This document shows, piece by piece, positions 39,496-48,181 of a DNA stretch of 49,111 nt; position 1 is the first letter of the stretch, and every line of letters starts with the position of its first letter. Source of the stretch: Streptomyces flaveus (GTDB lineage Bacteria > Actinomycetota > Actinomycetes > Streptomycetales > Streptomycetaceae); contig NZ_BMPQ01000008.1 in NCBI RefSeq assembly GCF_014647675.1, forward strand, positions 199,820 through 248,930. The letters run 5' to 3'. A program made the position numbers and the translations under genes. Below the pieces are notes generated by a model. It ran no database searches. It saw nothing but the letters and a program-made list of their open reading frames with translations, and was not told the DNA's origin.

Positions 39496-40932
39496 ATGAG
39501 CAGCACGGAAAGCGCGGGCGCCACCCACGACACCAACCCCGCCCGCACCGTCGTCAACGGCGGCATATCGTTCTGGTACGCACAACAGGGCCTCCCCACA
39601 CCCCGCGAACCACTCCCCTCGGACGCCGCCGCGGACGTCGTCATCGTCGGCGGCGGCTACACCGGCCTGTGGACCGCGTACTACCTGAAAAAGGCCGCCC
39701 CCTTCCTCCGTATCACCGTCCTTGAACAGAAGTTCTGCGGCTACGGCGCCTCCGGCCGCAACGGCGGCTGGCTCTACAACGGCATCGCCGGACGCGACCG
39801 CCACGCGCGCGTGCACGGCCACGAGGCCGCCGTACGCCTCCAGAAGGCGATGAACGAGACGGTCGCGGAGGTCGTCCGGGTCGCCGGGGAAGAGGGCATC
39901 GACGCGGACATCCACCAGGGAGGCGTACTCGAAGTCGCCTACACCCCCGCTCAGTTGACCCGCCTCAAGGCCTTCCACGAGACGGAGCTCTCGTACGGCG
40001 AGAAGGACCGCGAGCTGTACGGCGCCCGCGAGAGTGCCGAGCGCATCCGCGTCGCCGACGCCGTCGGCTCCTCCTGGACCCCGCACGGCGCCCGCCTCCA
40101 CCCCGTCAAGCTCATCCAGGGACTCGCGAAGGCCGTCGAAGCACTCGGCGTCACCATCCACGAGTCGACCCCCGTCACCGAGATCCGCCCGAAGCACGCG
40201 GTCACTCCGTACGGCACCGTCCGCGCCCCCTACGTCCTGCGCTGCACCGAGGGCTTCACCGCCTCGCTGAAAGGACAGAGACGCACCTGGCTCCCCATGA
40301 ACTCGTCGATGATCGCCACCGAACCGCTCACCCCCGAGCAGTGGGAATCGGTGGGCTGGGAGGGCCGCGAAACCCTCGGCGACCTGGCCCACGCGTACAT
40401 GTACGCCCAGCGCACCGCCGACGACCGCATCGCCCTCGGAGGCCGCGGCGTCCCGTACCGCTTCGGCTCCCGCACGGACAACGACGGCCGTACGCAGCCG
40501 GCGACCATCGAGGCGCTACGGGCCATCCTCCTCCGCTTCTTCCCACAGCTCACCGGCGTCGAAGTGACCCACGCCTGGTCCGGCGTCCTCGGCGTCCCCC
40601 GCGACTGGTGCGCCACCGTCACCCTCGACCGCTCCACCGGCCTCGGCTGGGCCGGCGGCTACGTCGGCTCCGGAGTCGCCACCGCCAACCTCGCCGCCCG
40701 TACCCTGCGCGACCTGATCCAGCAGGACTCCGGCCAGTCCGGCGCGACCGAACTCACCGCCCTGCCCTGGGTCGGCCACAAAGTCCGCAAGTGGGAACCC
40801 GAACCGTTGCGCTGGATCGGGGTACACGGCATGTACGCGACGTATCGAGCCGCCGACCGCCGCGAACGCGTCACGCATGCCGCACGGTCGTCCCGGCTGG
40901 CACGTGTCGCCGACCGGGTCGCGGGACGCTGA
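39496..40932 (+). CDS. FAD-dependent amine oxidase (gamma-glutamylputrescine oxidase/DAO type)
   Basis: This 478-residue DAO-fold flavoenzyme has the FAD-binding DVVIVGGGYTGLWTAYYLKKA near residue 48, the GASGRNGGWL loop and the C-terminal GLGWAGGYVGSGVATANLAART. This is the PuuB/OrdL pattern of amine or polyamine oxidases. The N-terminal tail of about 45 residues includes SFWYAQQG, typical of the group. It would oxidise an amine to an imine and produce hydrogen peroxide. It follows the dehydrogenase gene at 54 bases, and the hydrolase gene begins 14 bases after its end. Confidence 0.88.
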   Translation: MSSTESAGATHDTNPARTVVNGGISFWYAQQGLPTPREPLPSDAAADVVIVGGGYTGLWTAYYLKKAAPFLRITVLEQKFCGYGASGRNGGWLYNGIAGRDRHARVHGHEAAVRLQKAMNETVAEVVRVAGEEGIDADIHQGGVLEVAYTPAQLTRLKAFHETELSYGEKDRELYGARESAERIRVADAVGSSWTPHGARLHPVKLIQGLAKAVEALGVTIHESTPVTEIRPKHAVTPYGTVRAPYVLRCTEGFTASLKGQRRTWLPMNSSMIATEPLTPEQWESVGWEGRETLGDLAHAYMYAQRTADDRIALGGRGVPYRFGSRTDNDGRTQPATIEALRAILLRFFPQLTGVEVTHAWSGVLGVPRDWCATVTLDRSTGLGWAGGYVGSGVATANLAARTLRDLIQQDSGQSGATELTALPWVGHKVRKWEPEPLRWIGVHGMYATYRAADRRERVTHAARSSRLARVADRVAGR

Positions 40933-40946
40933 GGCAGGGGGCACAC

Positions 40947-41681
40947 ATGAACACCACCGTCATCGACACCGTCCGCTACACCGCCGACGGCCAGCTCCTC
41001 GACATCCACCACGCCGCCGGATCCGACGCCCCGACCGTCCTCCTCTGGCACGGCCGCGGCCCCGCCGAACGCGACGTCCTCGGCGCCCTCGCCGCCACCG
41101 TCGCCCGCCTCGGCGCCACCGTCATCGTCCCCGACTGGCGCCCCGACGCCGCCGATGGCGGACGCCCCCACCTCGCGGCCTCCCTCCGCTTCACCTGGGA
41201 CTACGTCCCCGACCCCGCCCGCGTCGTACTCGTCGGCTGGTCCCTCGGCGGCCGAGCCGCCATGGCCACCGCCCTCCAGCCCAACCCGCCGGAAGGCTGG
41301 CGCCCCGCAGCGGTCGTCGGCATCGCCGCCCGCTACAACCAGCCCGAACCCCTCCTCGGCCTCCCCTCCCCCATGGCCGTCTGCGCCACCGCACCGCCCC
41401 TGCCGATCCACCTGGTCCACGGCACCGCCGACAGAGTCTGCGACTTCAACAACGCCCTCGAGTTCCAGTCGGTCCTCGCCGACTGCGGCCGCCCGGCCCC
41501 GCTCACCGAACTCACCACCGACCACTCGGGCGCGGTCATGGCCGAGTACGCCCCGGAACTGGGCCGCTGCCGCCCCGTCCACGGCGGCATCCCGTACGAG
41601 GAAGGACTCCGCACCGCCAACGTCATCGCGTCGGCGGCGGGACTGCCGATACCCGGCGAGAAGACCCGGGCCGGCGGGTGA
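40947..41681 (+). CDS. Alpha/beta hydrolase (dienelactone hydrolase/esterase-like)
   Basis: This 244-residue hydrolase has the nucleophile elbow VGWSLGGRAA, a catalytic Asp in LVHGTADRV and His in TDHSGA. The HGRGPAER segment near residue 36 is the oxyanion hole. The ATG at 40947 starts 14 bases after the upstream oxidase stop with AGGCAGGGGG upstream, so it belongs to the same transcript. No signal peptide is present. The family covers esterases and lactonases; no substrate can be named. Confidence 0.82.
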   Translation: MNTTVIDTVRYTADGQLLDIHHAAGSDAPTVLLWHGRGPAERDVLGALAATVARLGATVIVPDWRPDAADGGRPHLAASLRFTWDYVPDPARVVLVGWSLGGRAAMATALQPNPPEGWRPAAVVGIAARYNQPEPLLGLPSPMAVCATAPPLPIHLVHGTADRVCDFNNALEFQSVLADCGRPAPLTELTTDHSGAVMAEYAPELGRCRPVHGGIPYEEGLRTANVIASAAGLPIPGEKTRAGG

Positions 41682-41735
41682 CCCGGGCCAAAAGCCCGTT
41701 GCCCGACGGAGTCACTTCGCGGTCATTTCACGAAG

Positions 41736-42977
41736 TCACTTCGCGGCGATGCCCTCCATGCCGGCCTCCGCGAAGACCGGCAGATCCTCGGCGGTCGTGA
41801 CCTTCGTGAGGGCGCCGTTCTTCTCGACACGGAAGCCGTCGACGGTGCCGGAGACCGCGTTCTGCACGTAGACGAACTTCTCGTCCTCGGTCACCGCGAG
41901 GTCGATCACACCCTGCGAGTTGGCGGAGGGCGGGGTGGCGATGCCTACCTCGTTGGTGAGGGCGAGTTCGCCGCTCTTGGCCATGCGGTAGCCGCTGACC
42001 GTCGAGTTCCCGGTGTTGCCGCCGTAGAAGTAGTTACCGGCGCGCACCAGCCAGCACAGCGTCTCCTGACCGTTCGCGAGGGGCTCCTGCAGCACCTTCA
42101 ACTTGCCGCTGCGCCGCACCTGATACGCGGTCACCGTCGACTTCTCCGCCTCCGCGACCAGCATCCGCTTGCCCGACTTGTCGAAGCTGATCGCGAACGG
42201 CACACCGCCCGCGGACTTGTTGACGACCGCCTCGTCGACAGCCGGCACCCCGTTCCGCTTCAACGGGAACACCTCGACCGTGTTCGCGGCCTTGGTGGTG
42301 ACCACCAGACTGCGCCCGTCCGGAGTGAACTCGACCTCACCGGGCGAGGTGTCGAAACGCGGCACATCCTCGTTGTCCAGCCCCAGCGAACGCTGCGAGC
42401 CCTTCAGCGACTTGAGCCCCTTCTCGGTGATCGTGAAGCCCTGAACACTGCCCGCTCCACCCGCATTCATCACGTACGCCACCTTTCCGCGCACCGCGAT
42501 GCTCGCCGGGAAATCCCCTCCGGAATCCACCTGCTTCGGATCCTTCAGTTCGGTGCCCTCGACTCGGAACGACGTCACCGTGCCGCTGCCCGCGTTGACG
42601 GCGAGGAGCATCCCGGAGGCGTCGTCGTAGACGAGCGAGCCCTGCGAGGCGAGCGAGTCGGTGGGCGCGTCGACCTGGTCGCCGCCCTTGCCGCCGGTCG
42701 CGAACTCCCCCGCGGGGGACAGCTTTCCGTCGTCACCCCGCGCGAACACATGGATCATGTTCCCGTTCAGCTCGTTGCCCTGCACGAACACGGCCTGATC
42801 GGCTCCGGCGGACGTGGTGCGGGCGTACTGCCCGGCATTGGCCACGGACACCGCCGCCGTCACCGCCCCCACCGAGGCGAGCACCCCGGCCCCGATCATG
42901 ACCCGCCGCGTCCTGGACTTCGCCCGGTGCCCACTCTTGTGACCACTGCGACGGCCATTCCTGTCGTACGTTCCCAC
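41736..42977 (-). CDS. Secreted lactonase-like beta-propeller protein
   Basis: This 413-residue protein has a basic n-region (KSRTRRVMIGAGVLASVGAVTAAVSVANA), so it is exported, possibly through a Tat-like or ordinary Sec signal. The rest is six to seven blade-like repeats of a YVTN/lactonase type, with signatures such as LVYDDASGMLLAVNAGSGTVTSFRV and FTPDGRSLVVTTKAANTVEVFPL. GTG 42977 follows GAGGAG at a spacing of 6. It may be 6-phosphogluconolactonase-like by fold only; the active-site set is not checked. It is convergent with the hydrolase gene. Confidence 0.8.
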   Translation of the reverse strand: MGTYDRNGRRSGHKSGHRAKSRTRRVMIGAGVLASVGAVTAAVSVANAGQYARTTSAGADQAVFVQGNELNGNMIHVFARGDDGKLSPAGEFATGGKGGDQVDAPTDSLASQGSLVYDDASGMLLAVNAGSGTVTSFRVEGTELKDPKQVDSGGDFPASIAVRGKVAYVMNAGGAGSVQGFTITEKGLKSLKGSQRSLGLDNEDVPRFDTSPGEVEFTPDGRSLVVTTKAANTVEVFPLKRNGVPAVDEAVVNKSAGGVPFAISFDKSGKRMLVAEAEKSTVTAYQVRRSGKLKVLQEPLANGQETLCWLVRAGNYFYGGNTGNSTVSGYRMAKSGELALTNEVGIATPPSANSQGVIDLAVTEDEKFVYVQNAVSGTVDGFRVEKNGALTKVTTAEDLPVFAEAGMEGIAAK

Positions 42978-43150
42978 GCCCGGCTCCTCGGTCTCTCGTC
43001 CCCCACGTCCGCGCCCTGCGAACAGGACCAGAGTGGTCAGTGGGGGACGTGAGACGAACCGGTTCCGGGGCCGCGTCAGGGTCTCGTAAGCGGTGCGCAA
43101 GGGTCTCGTAAGAACTCGGGAGAGCTCTCAGGAAACAGGACCGGAAGGCG

Positions 43151-43807
43151 TCAGCACTTCCAGGTCGCCCAGTACCACTTCCCCTTGATCGTGCCGTCCG
43201 GCAGGGTCACCGGCGTCTTGATGTGGACGCCCGTGGAGCCCTGGCCCGGGTAGTACCAGTGGTAGTGGCCGTGCTTGCGCTTGCCGTAGTGGACCTCGAG
43301 CCAGCCCTGGGAGTTCCGCTCGTACGGCGCGAACCAGTAGCCGCCCGCCTCACCGGGCTTGATGGTTCCCCTGAGGGTGGTGCTGGCGCTGACCGTGGTG
43401 CCCGCCTTCCAGGCCTCCTCCTGCGACACGCTGGCGGACATGCCTCCTTCGAGCACGTCCGAGAAGCCGGCCTTGACCTCCACCCCGGTCGTCTGGCTGA
43501 AGGAGTACTCGGTGGTGCGGTCGATCCTGAAGATGCGGTCGTAGCCCAGGTCGGCACTGCCCGCGCAGTTGTACACCGGGTTGCCGACCTCACGCCGCTT
43601 GCCCAGCTCGGTCCACGCGTTGACCTCGTGGTACTGGCACGAGTCGGCTTCGCCGTTGTTGCAGTCCCAGATCACGTCGGGCTTGTCGTCACCCCAGCCG
43701 GGGCTGGTGTTGGCGCCGGCCGTCCCTGTGGAGAAGGGGATCAGGAAGAGGGCCAGGGCGGGCGTCAGCAGGGCAAGGCGACGGCGGCCGGTCTTGAGAG
43801 CCTTCAT
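43151..43807 (-). CDS. Secreted protein with aerolysin/ETX-like strand pattern, possible pore-former
   Basis: This 218-residue protein has a Sec signal peptide of about 33 residues (MKALKTGRRRLALLTPALAL, ending GANTSP). The mature part has a central run of alternating polar/Ser-Thr strands: RTTEYSFSQTTGVEVKAGF, a Gly-rich turn (SDVLEGG), then MSASVSQEEAWKAGTTVSAS and TTLRGTIKPGEAGGYWFAP. This is the pattern of the insertion loop and flanking strands of the aerolysin/ETX-MTX2 pore-forming fold. The last part contains HGHYHWYYPG and is aromatic and His-rich. Six cysteines may form disulfides. It is the best candidate for the pore-forming half of the block. The upstream element is shared with the RNase gene. 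The pore-forming call is an inference. Confidence 0.55.
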   Translation of the reverse strand: MKALKTGRRRLALLTPALALFLIPFSTGTAGANTSPGWGDDKPDVIWDCNNGEADSCQYHEVNAWTELGKRREVGNPVYNCAGSADLGYDRIFRIDRTTEYSFSQTTGVEVKAGFSDVLEGGMSASVSQEEAWKAGTTVSASTTLRGTIKPGEAGGYWFAPYERNSQGWLEVHYGKRKHGHYHWYYPGQGSTGVHIKTPVTLPDGTIKGKWYWATWKC

Positions 43808-43926
43808 GGATGGGTTCTCCCGTCGGATCGTTCGACACCCTCGTCGGGTGTTACGGCCGCTGTCCCGGCCGGGGGGAAGAGGGGGATGACCGGGACAGCG
43901 ACGGCTCGATCCTCAGCGCCCGGGAA

Positions 43927-43960
43927 TTGATCAGCCAGCCTCTCCATCAGGGCAATCAAC
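43927..43960 (-). promoter_or_regulatory. Shared upstream element, copy at the pore-former-like gene
   Basis: On the minus strand the sequence starts GTTGATTGCCCTGATGG and ends GATCAA, with TTGAT and ATCAA half-sites separated by 23 bases. It lies about 120 bases upstream of the 43807 start. The same element is at 48015-48049. Confidence 0.65.
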
Positions 43961-43995
43961 CGCCCGTCGGGTGCGTCAGCTGCCCGACGGCCTCG

Positions 43996-46900
43996 TCAAT
44001 CGCCGCACACCCTCCGGTACGGCACGTCCCCCACGTGCGTCTTCCACTGCGCCCGCGTCAGACCGGCCGGATCACCGCTCTCCGCCAGCCTCGCGCACAC
44101 CGTCTCGACCGCCTTCGACGGTGCGATGGTGTACCGCTGGAGCGGGACGTGTGCGCTCCCGGCGTACACCGTGCCGCTGTCGGCGCTGAACGCCACCGTG
44201 TCGATCTTCTCGCCCGGCGTCGTCAGCGGGCCGCCGAGGGGTTGCTGGGTGGCGATGTCCCAGAGCTGGAGGCTGCCCGCCTCGCCGCCCACGGCGAGGG
44301 TGCTCCCGTCGGGGCTGACGGCGAGGGCGCTCACGGCTTCCGAGCTGTCGCCGAGGGGATCGCCGGCGGAGTCGTCGGCGGACTCCACGCTGACCGGGGC
44401 CGGGAAGACGTTCCGCAGGATCCCGGCTCGCTCCCGGACCTTCCCGTCCCACAGCGCCACCCGGCCCGTCTGGTCCCCGGCCACCAGCCGCGAACCGTCC
44501 GCGGCGAAGGCGAGGGCGTCGATCCCGTTGCCCTGGACCAGGTCCCGTCCGGTCACCTTGCCGTCCGGCAGTGAAGCCGTACGGTTGTCGCCGACCAGGA
44601 GCCGGCCGTCGGGGCGTACGGCCAGGTTGCTGCTGGACAGGGCCGGCAGGACCGCCGTTCTACGGTGGGCCGCCGTGTCCCAGACCTCGTTGCTCAGCTC
44701 GCCGATGCCCGGGGCGCGGGTGGCGTAGAGCGTGCGGGCGTCCGGGCCCAGGGCGAGCGTGAGCACCGGGGATGCCGATGTCCTCGTCCCCAGGTCCAGC
44801 GTGGTGCGGGCCCGGCCCTTCGCGACGTCCCAGATCGCGATGGGCCGCGAGGACGCCTCGCTGCCGGGCTCCGAGATTCCGTACGCGAGCGTCTTGCCGT
44901 CGGGGCCGAACGCCAGCAGTGGTGAGGTGTTCCCCAGGAGCACCGGCTCCTCGGGGTCGCGGGAGACAGGGAGCGGCGGGGACGGCAGCGTCCGCAGCAG
45001 CTTGCCGTTGCCCGTGTCGCGCAGTTCGAAGCGGTAGCGGTCACCGGTGCGGCGGGCGGTGGCGAGGGTACGGCCGTCCGGGCTGAGGCGCTCCCCGTGC
45101 AGCGGTTCATCGCGCCAAGCGGGCGTCACGGCCTGCGCGACGTCGAGGGAATGGACCGTGCCGCCCTCCAGGTACCGCAGGACGGGGCGGTCCGGGTCCC
45201 AGGCCAGGCCGCCGGACGGGTGCTGGTTGTTCAGGGAGTGCCGGAACACCGGGGTCGACACGTCGCCGGTGAGGCGCCACACCCTGACTTCCTCCCCGTC
45301 GGCGGTCGCCAAGAACTTCCCGTCCTTGCTGAAGGAGGCGTACTTCACCCCCGGATCCACGAGGTCTGCCAGCCCTCGCCCCGACCGGACATCGAATACA
45401 TGCACCCCGGTCCAGGTGATCGCGGCAAGCCTCCCCCAGCCTTCGGCCGGGGGGACCCCCATCTCGCTTCGCTCGCCGCCGTCGAGCACGAGCTGCGACC
45501 GGTCCTGGCCGCAGATCTCGCCGTCCCGTTCCCAGCTCCCGGGCAGCGTGCGCCCCTCCTTGAGGTCCCGCACCTGGGGCGGACCCTCGTCGGGGCAGGA
45601 CGCGACCAGTCGGCCGTCCGTGCTCGGCGCCACCACCGTGGTACTCGCCGCCTGCGTCTCGAACCGCAGGCCACCGTCGGCGGACGAGCGCACCTGCACC
45701 TTGTAGTCGCTCGTGTCGCCCACGAGGTAACTGGTCCCTGAGAAGTCCACGAAGGCCGAGGAAGGCAACCGTTTGCCGCGCCACCGCCCGGCGGCTGTGT
45801 CCCACAGCCGCGTCCCCCCGTCGTTCCCGACGATCGACAGCAACCGCCCGTCCGGAGCGGCGCCGATCACCTTGCCGTCCCCCGGCAGGCGACCTGAGGC
45901 GAGCTGCCGGTGCCGTACCACGTCCCAGGTTCGCCATGTGCGTCCCTCGATGCTGAGCAACCTGCGGCCCGAGTCGGTCAGGAAGCGTCGGGGACCGTCG
46001 CCCGGCGCCGGGTCGCTGAAGGAATCGGGTTCCGGCTGGCCGAGTGAGCCCAGCAAAGCCCGCCGGGTCTCCGGCAGCCGGGCCGCGCGCCAGGCGGCGA
46101 CGCCCAGCAGCTGCGCGGTGCGGGGATCGGTCGTACGCAGGGACTCCGCGACGGCGGCGATACGGCGGGCCGCCTCGTCGGTGCGCCGCCGCTGGTTGTC
46201 GCGGTGCTCCAGCCACGCGACCAGTCCGGCGACGAGCGCCACCGCGAGTACGGCCGACAGCACGCCCACCGCGGCCCGTGCCCGGCGCGTCGAGCGGGCG
46301 GCGGCCCGGCGTTCCGCGTCACGGGCCTCGAAGGCGACGACGAGGAACTCCCGCTCCGCTCCGGTCAGTTCGGGGTCGCGCGCGGGCTCCGGGAACAGCT
46401 CCTCCGCGCGGGCCAGCCGGACGCCCCGGTACAGCGCGCCCGGGTCACGATCGTGCTCCAGCCAGGCGCGGGCCGCCTCGGTCAGCGCCCGGTGGTGGCG
46501 CAGCCGCTCGCGGTCCTCCTCGATCCAGCCGTGCAGCCGGGGCCAGCAGGTGATCAGCGCCTCGTGGGCGAGGTGGACGTCCTCCTCGTCGACGGTAAGC
46601 AGGCGGGCGCGGGCCAGCCTCTCCACCACCACCGGCACGTAGGGGCACGCCCAGGCGTCGAGTTCGGCCCGGTTCAGGGGGCGCCGCGTGTCGGGGATTC
46701 CGCGACCCGGCTCGACCATCCGCAGCAGCAGGCGCCGGGCGGCGTCCGCCTGGTCCGCGGTCAGCTGCCCGTACACCTCCTCGGCGCTGGCCGCGATCGC
46801 GCCGCCCACGCCGCCGGCCGCCTCGTACGAGGCCAGGGTGAGGAGTCGGCCGCGGCGCCGCCGCCAGGTCTCCAGCAGGGCGTGCGAGAGCATTGGCAGC

Positions 46901-47826
46901 CCGCCGGGCTGGTCGAGAACCTCCTCGACGATCCGGGCGGTCAGCTCCCGCTCCACCAGCAGACCGGCGGCCTGCGCCGGTTTGACGACCGCCTCCCGCA
47001 GCTCGTCCGCCGTCATCGGCCCGACCAGCAGTGCCGCGCCGCGCAGCATGTCTGCAAGCTCCCGGTGCTCGGCGCACCGGGCGTAGAAGTCGGCCCGCAC
47101 CGCGATCAGCACCCGCAGCCGGCTGTCCGGCTTCCGGGCGGCCAGCAGCAGGTCGATGAAGCGAGCCCGCTCGGCCTTGTCCCGGCACAGGGTGAAGACC
47201 TCCTCGAACTGGTCCACCACCACCCAGCTCTCCGGCTCGTCCTCGGCCGGGGCCAGCAGGTGCTCGTACCGGGCGGCGGGCCGGTCCCCCGGAGTGAGGA
47301 TCCGCAGCACCGCCGGACTCCCCCGGTCCGCGATCTTGTCCTGAAGACGCGGGATCAGTCCGGCCCGCAGCAGCGAGGACTTCCCGCTTCCGGACGCCCC
47401 GAACACCACCGCGAACCGCTGCTCGGACACCAGCTCGCACAGCTCGTGGGCCAGCCGGTCCCGGCCGAAGAACAGGTCACGGTCGGCTGGCTCGAAGCGC
47501 GCGAGACCCCGGTACGGCGGCGCCGCGTCCTCGTCGGCCTCCCCGTCCACGGGGATCTCCGCGGCCTCCGCTTCGGCCGCCTTCCACCGCGGCTCCCACT
47601 CCCCGGGTTCGCCCCCACAGGCTCGTACGTAACCCTGGACGACGGCCAGCGACGGCAGCCGCTGTCCGGCCGCCGCCTGGGACAACGTCGTCGCCGAGAA
47701 CCCTGCCGTCCGGGCCATGGTCCGGTACGACGGGCCGCCGGCTGACTTGCGCAGCTCCCGCAGCTCGTGGGCGAGGCGCTGCACCGGACCGGCCGCCGGG
47801 TCCACCGTTCTTTCGGGACGTCCCAC
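43996..47826 (-). CDS. HTH-STAND-WD40 signal-transduction protein
   Basis: This protein has 1276 residues. Residues 10-70 are a small XRE-type helix-turn-helix (TMARTAGFSATTLSQAAAGQ). Residues 105-420 are an nSTAND1-type P-loop ATPase domain with Walker A GASGSGKS (143-150) and Walker B VVVDQFEEV. One transmembrane helix lies at about 519-539, followed by about 650 residues of WD40-like repeats (GTRLWDTAAGRWRGKRL, VAVWR-type blades) to the C-terminus. The STAND switch fires on ligand or damage sensed by the WD40 part. GTG 47826 with GAGGAC is the start; earlier in-frame sequence runs into the promoter of the RNase gene. Segment SEMGVPPAEGWGRLA is a repeat element in frame. Confidence 0.9.
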   Translation of the reverse strand: MGRPERTVDPAAGPVQRLAHELRELRKSAGGPSYRTMARTAGFSATTLSQAAAGQRLPSLAVVQGYVRACGGEPGEWEPRWKAAEAEAAEIPVDGEADEDAAPPYRGLARFEPADRDLFFGRDRLAHELCELVSEQRFAVVFGASGSGKSSLLRAGLIPRLQDKIADRGSPAVLRILTPGDRPAARYEHLLAPAEDEPESWVVVDQFEEVFTLCRDKAERARFIDLLLAARKPDSRLRVLIAVRADFYARCAEHRELADMLRGAALLVGPMTADELREAVVKPAQAAGLLVERELTARIVEEVLDQPGGLPMLSHALLETWRRRRGRLLTLASYEAAGGVGGAIAASAEEVYGQLTADQADAARRLLLRMVEPGRGIPDTRRPLNRAELDAWACPYVPVVVERLARARLLTVDEEDVHLAHEALITCWPRLHGWIEEDRERLRHHRALTEAARAWLEHDRDPGALYRGVRLARAEELFPEPARDPELTGAEREFLVVAFEARDAERRAAARSTRRARAAVGVLSAVLAVALVAGLVAWLEHRDNQRRRTDEAARRIAAVAESLRTTDPRTAQLLGVAAWRAARLPETRRALLGSLGQPEPDSFSDPAPGDGPRRFLTDSGRRLLSIEGRTWRTWDVVRHRQLASGRLPGDGKVIGAAPDGRLLSIVGNDGGTRLWDTAAGRWRGKRLPSSAFVDFSGTSYLVGDTSDYKVQVRSSADGGLRFETQAASTTVVAPSTDGRLVASCPDEGPPQVRDLKEGRTLPGSWERDGEICGQDRSQLVLDGGERSEMGVPPAEGWGRLAAITWTGVHVFDVRSGRGLADLVDPGVKYASFSKDGKFLATADGEEVRVWRLTGDVSTPVFRHSLNNQHPSGGLAWDPDRPVLRYLEGGTVHSLDVAQAVTPAWRDEPLHGERLSPDGRTLATARRTGDRYRFELRDTGNGKLLRTLPSPPLPVSRDPEEPVLLGNTSPLLAFGPDGKTLAYGISEPGSEASSRPIAIWDVAKGRARTTLDLGTRTSASPVLTLALGPDARTLYATRAPGIGELSNEVWDTAAHRRTAVLPALSSSNLAVRPDGRLLVGDNRTASLPDGKVTGRDLVQGNGIDALAFAADGSRLVAGDQTGRVALWDGKVRERAGILRNVFPAPVSVESADDSAGDPLGDSSEAVSALAVSPDGSTLAVGGEAGSLQLWDIATQQPLGGPLTTPGEKIDTVAFSADSGTVYAGSAHVPLQRYTIAPSKAVETVCARLAESGDPAGLTRAQWKTHVGDVPYRRVCGD
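45430..45461. mobile_element. Palindromic mini-element inserted in frame in the STAND gene
   Basis: CCTCCCCCAGCCTTCGGCCG and GGGGGACCCCCA form a hairpin-like unit of the same kind as the one in the sigma-factor gene. Translated, it gives SEMGVPPAEGWGRLA-like residues that break the WD40 blade rhythm but keep the frame. Confidence 0.65.
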
Positions 47827-48181
47827 GAATCCGTCCTCTTTCCTGTGGCGCACGTGGCTGTGGCAGTACGCGGCTGTAGGGCCGGCGAAAAAGACGTTCA
47901 GGGCGGCAAACGTACGTATCGCGCCGCTCGGGCGTGAACCCTTCCCCTCTGTGACATCGGCCGTTGACAGCGGCGACGAAACGGCCCGGCGAACAATCCG
48001 GGGCTGTCCACGAAGTTGATTGCCCTGGTGAAAGGGACGTGCCAATCAACCTTCCGGTTGCCAGCGTCGGTCAGGCACGACGCTCGTCGGCAGATCGTCC
48101 ATCTGTTCCTCCGTCCGCGGAGGACAGCCGGATCCGGCGCGCGAACCGCACGATCCACACAATCCATCTGGAGAACAGCAC
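47827..48181. other. Divergent regulatory region between the STAND gene and the RNase gene
   Basis: This 355-base region holds the shared element (48015-48049) and the GGAGAA ribosome site of the RNase gene. No open frame with convincing codon use was found. Confidence 0.65.
48015..48049 (+). promoter_or_regulatory. Shared upstream element, copy at the RNase gene
   Basis: It begins GTTGATTGCCCTGGTGAAAG and ends CCAATCAA; TTGATTG and CAATCAA are exact inverted halves. It lies about 133 bases before the ATG at 48182 and is in the same orientation to its gene as the 43927-43960 copy is to the pore-former-like gene. Confidence 0.65.

Noticed and set aside
41711..41746. Direct repeat GTCACTTCGCGG twice near the end of the beta-propeller gene
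   Set aside because: It looks like a small local duplication at the stop codon of one gene, with no sign of function.
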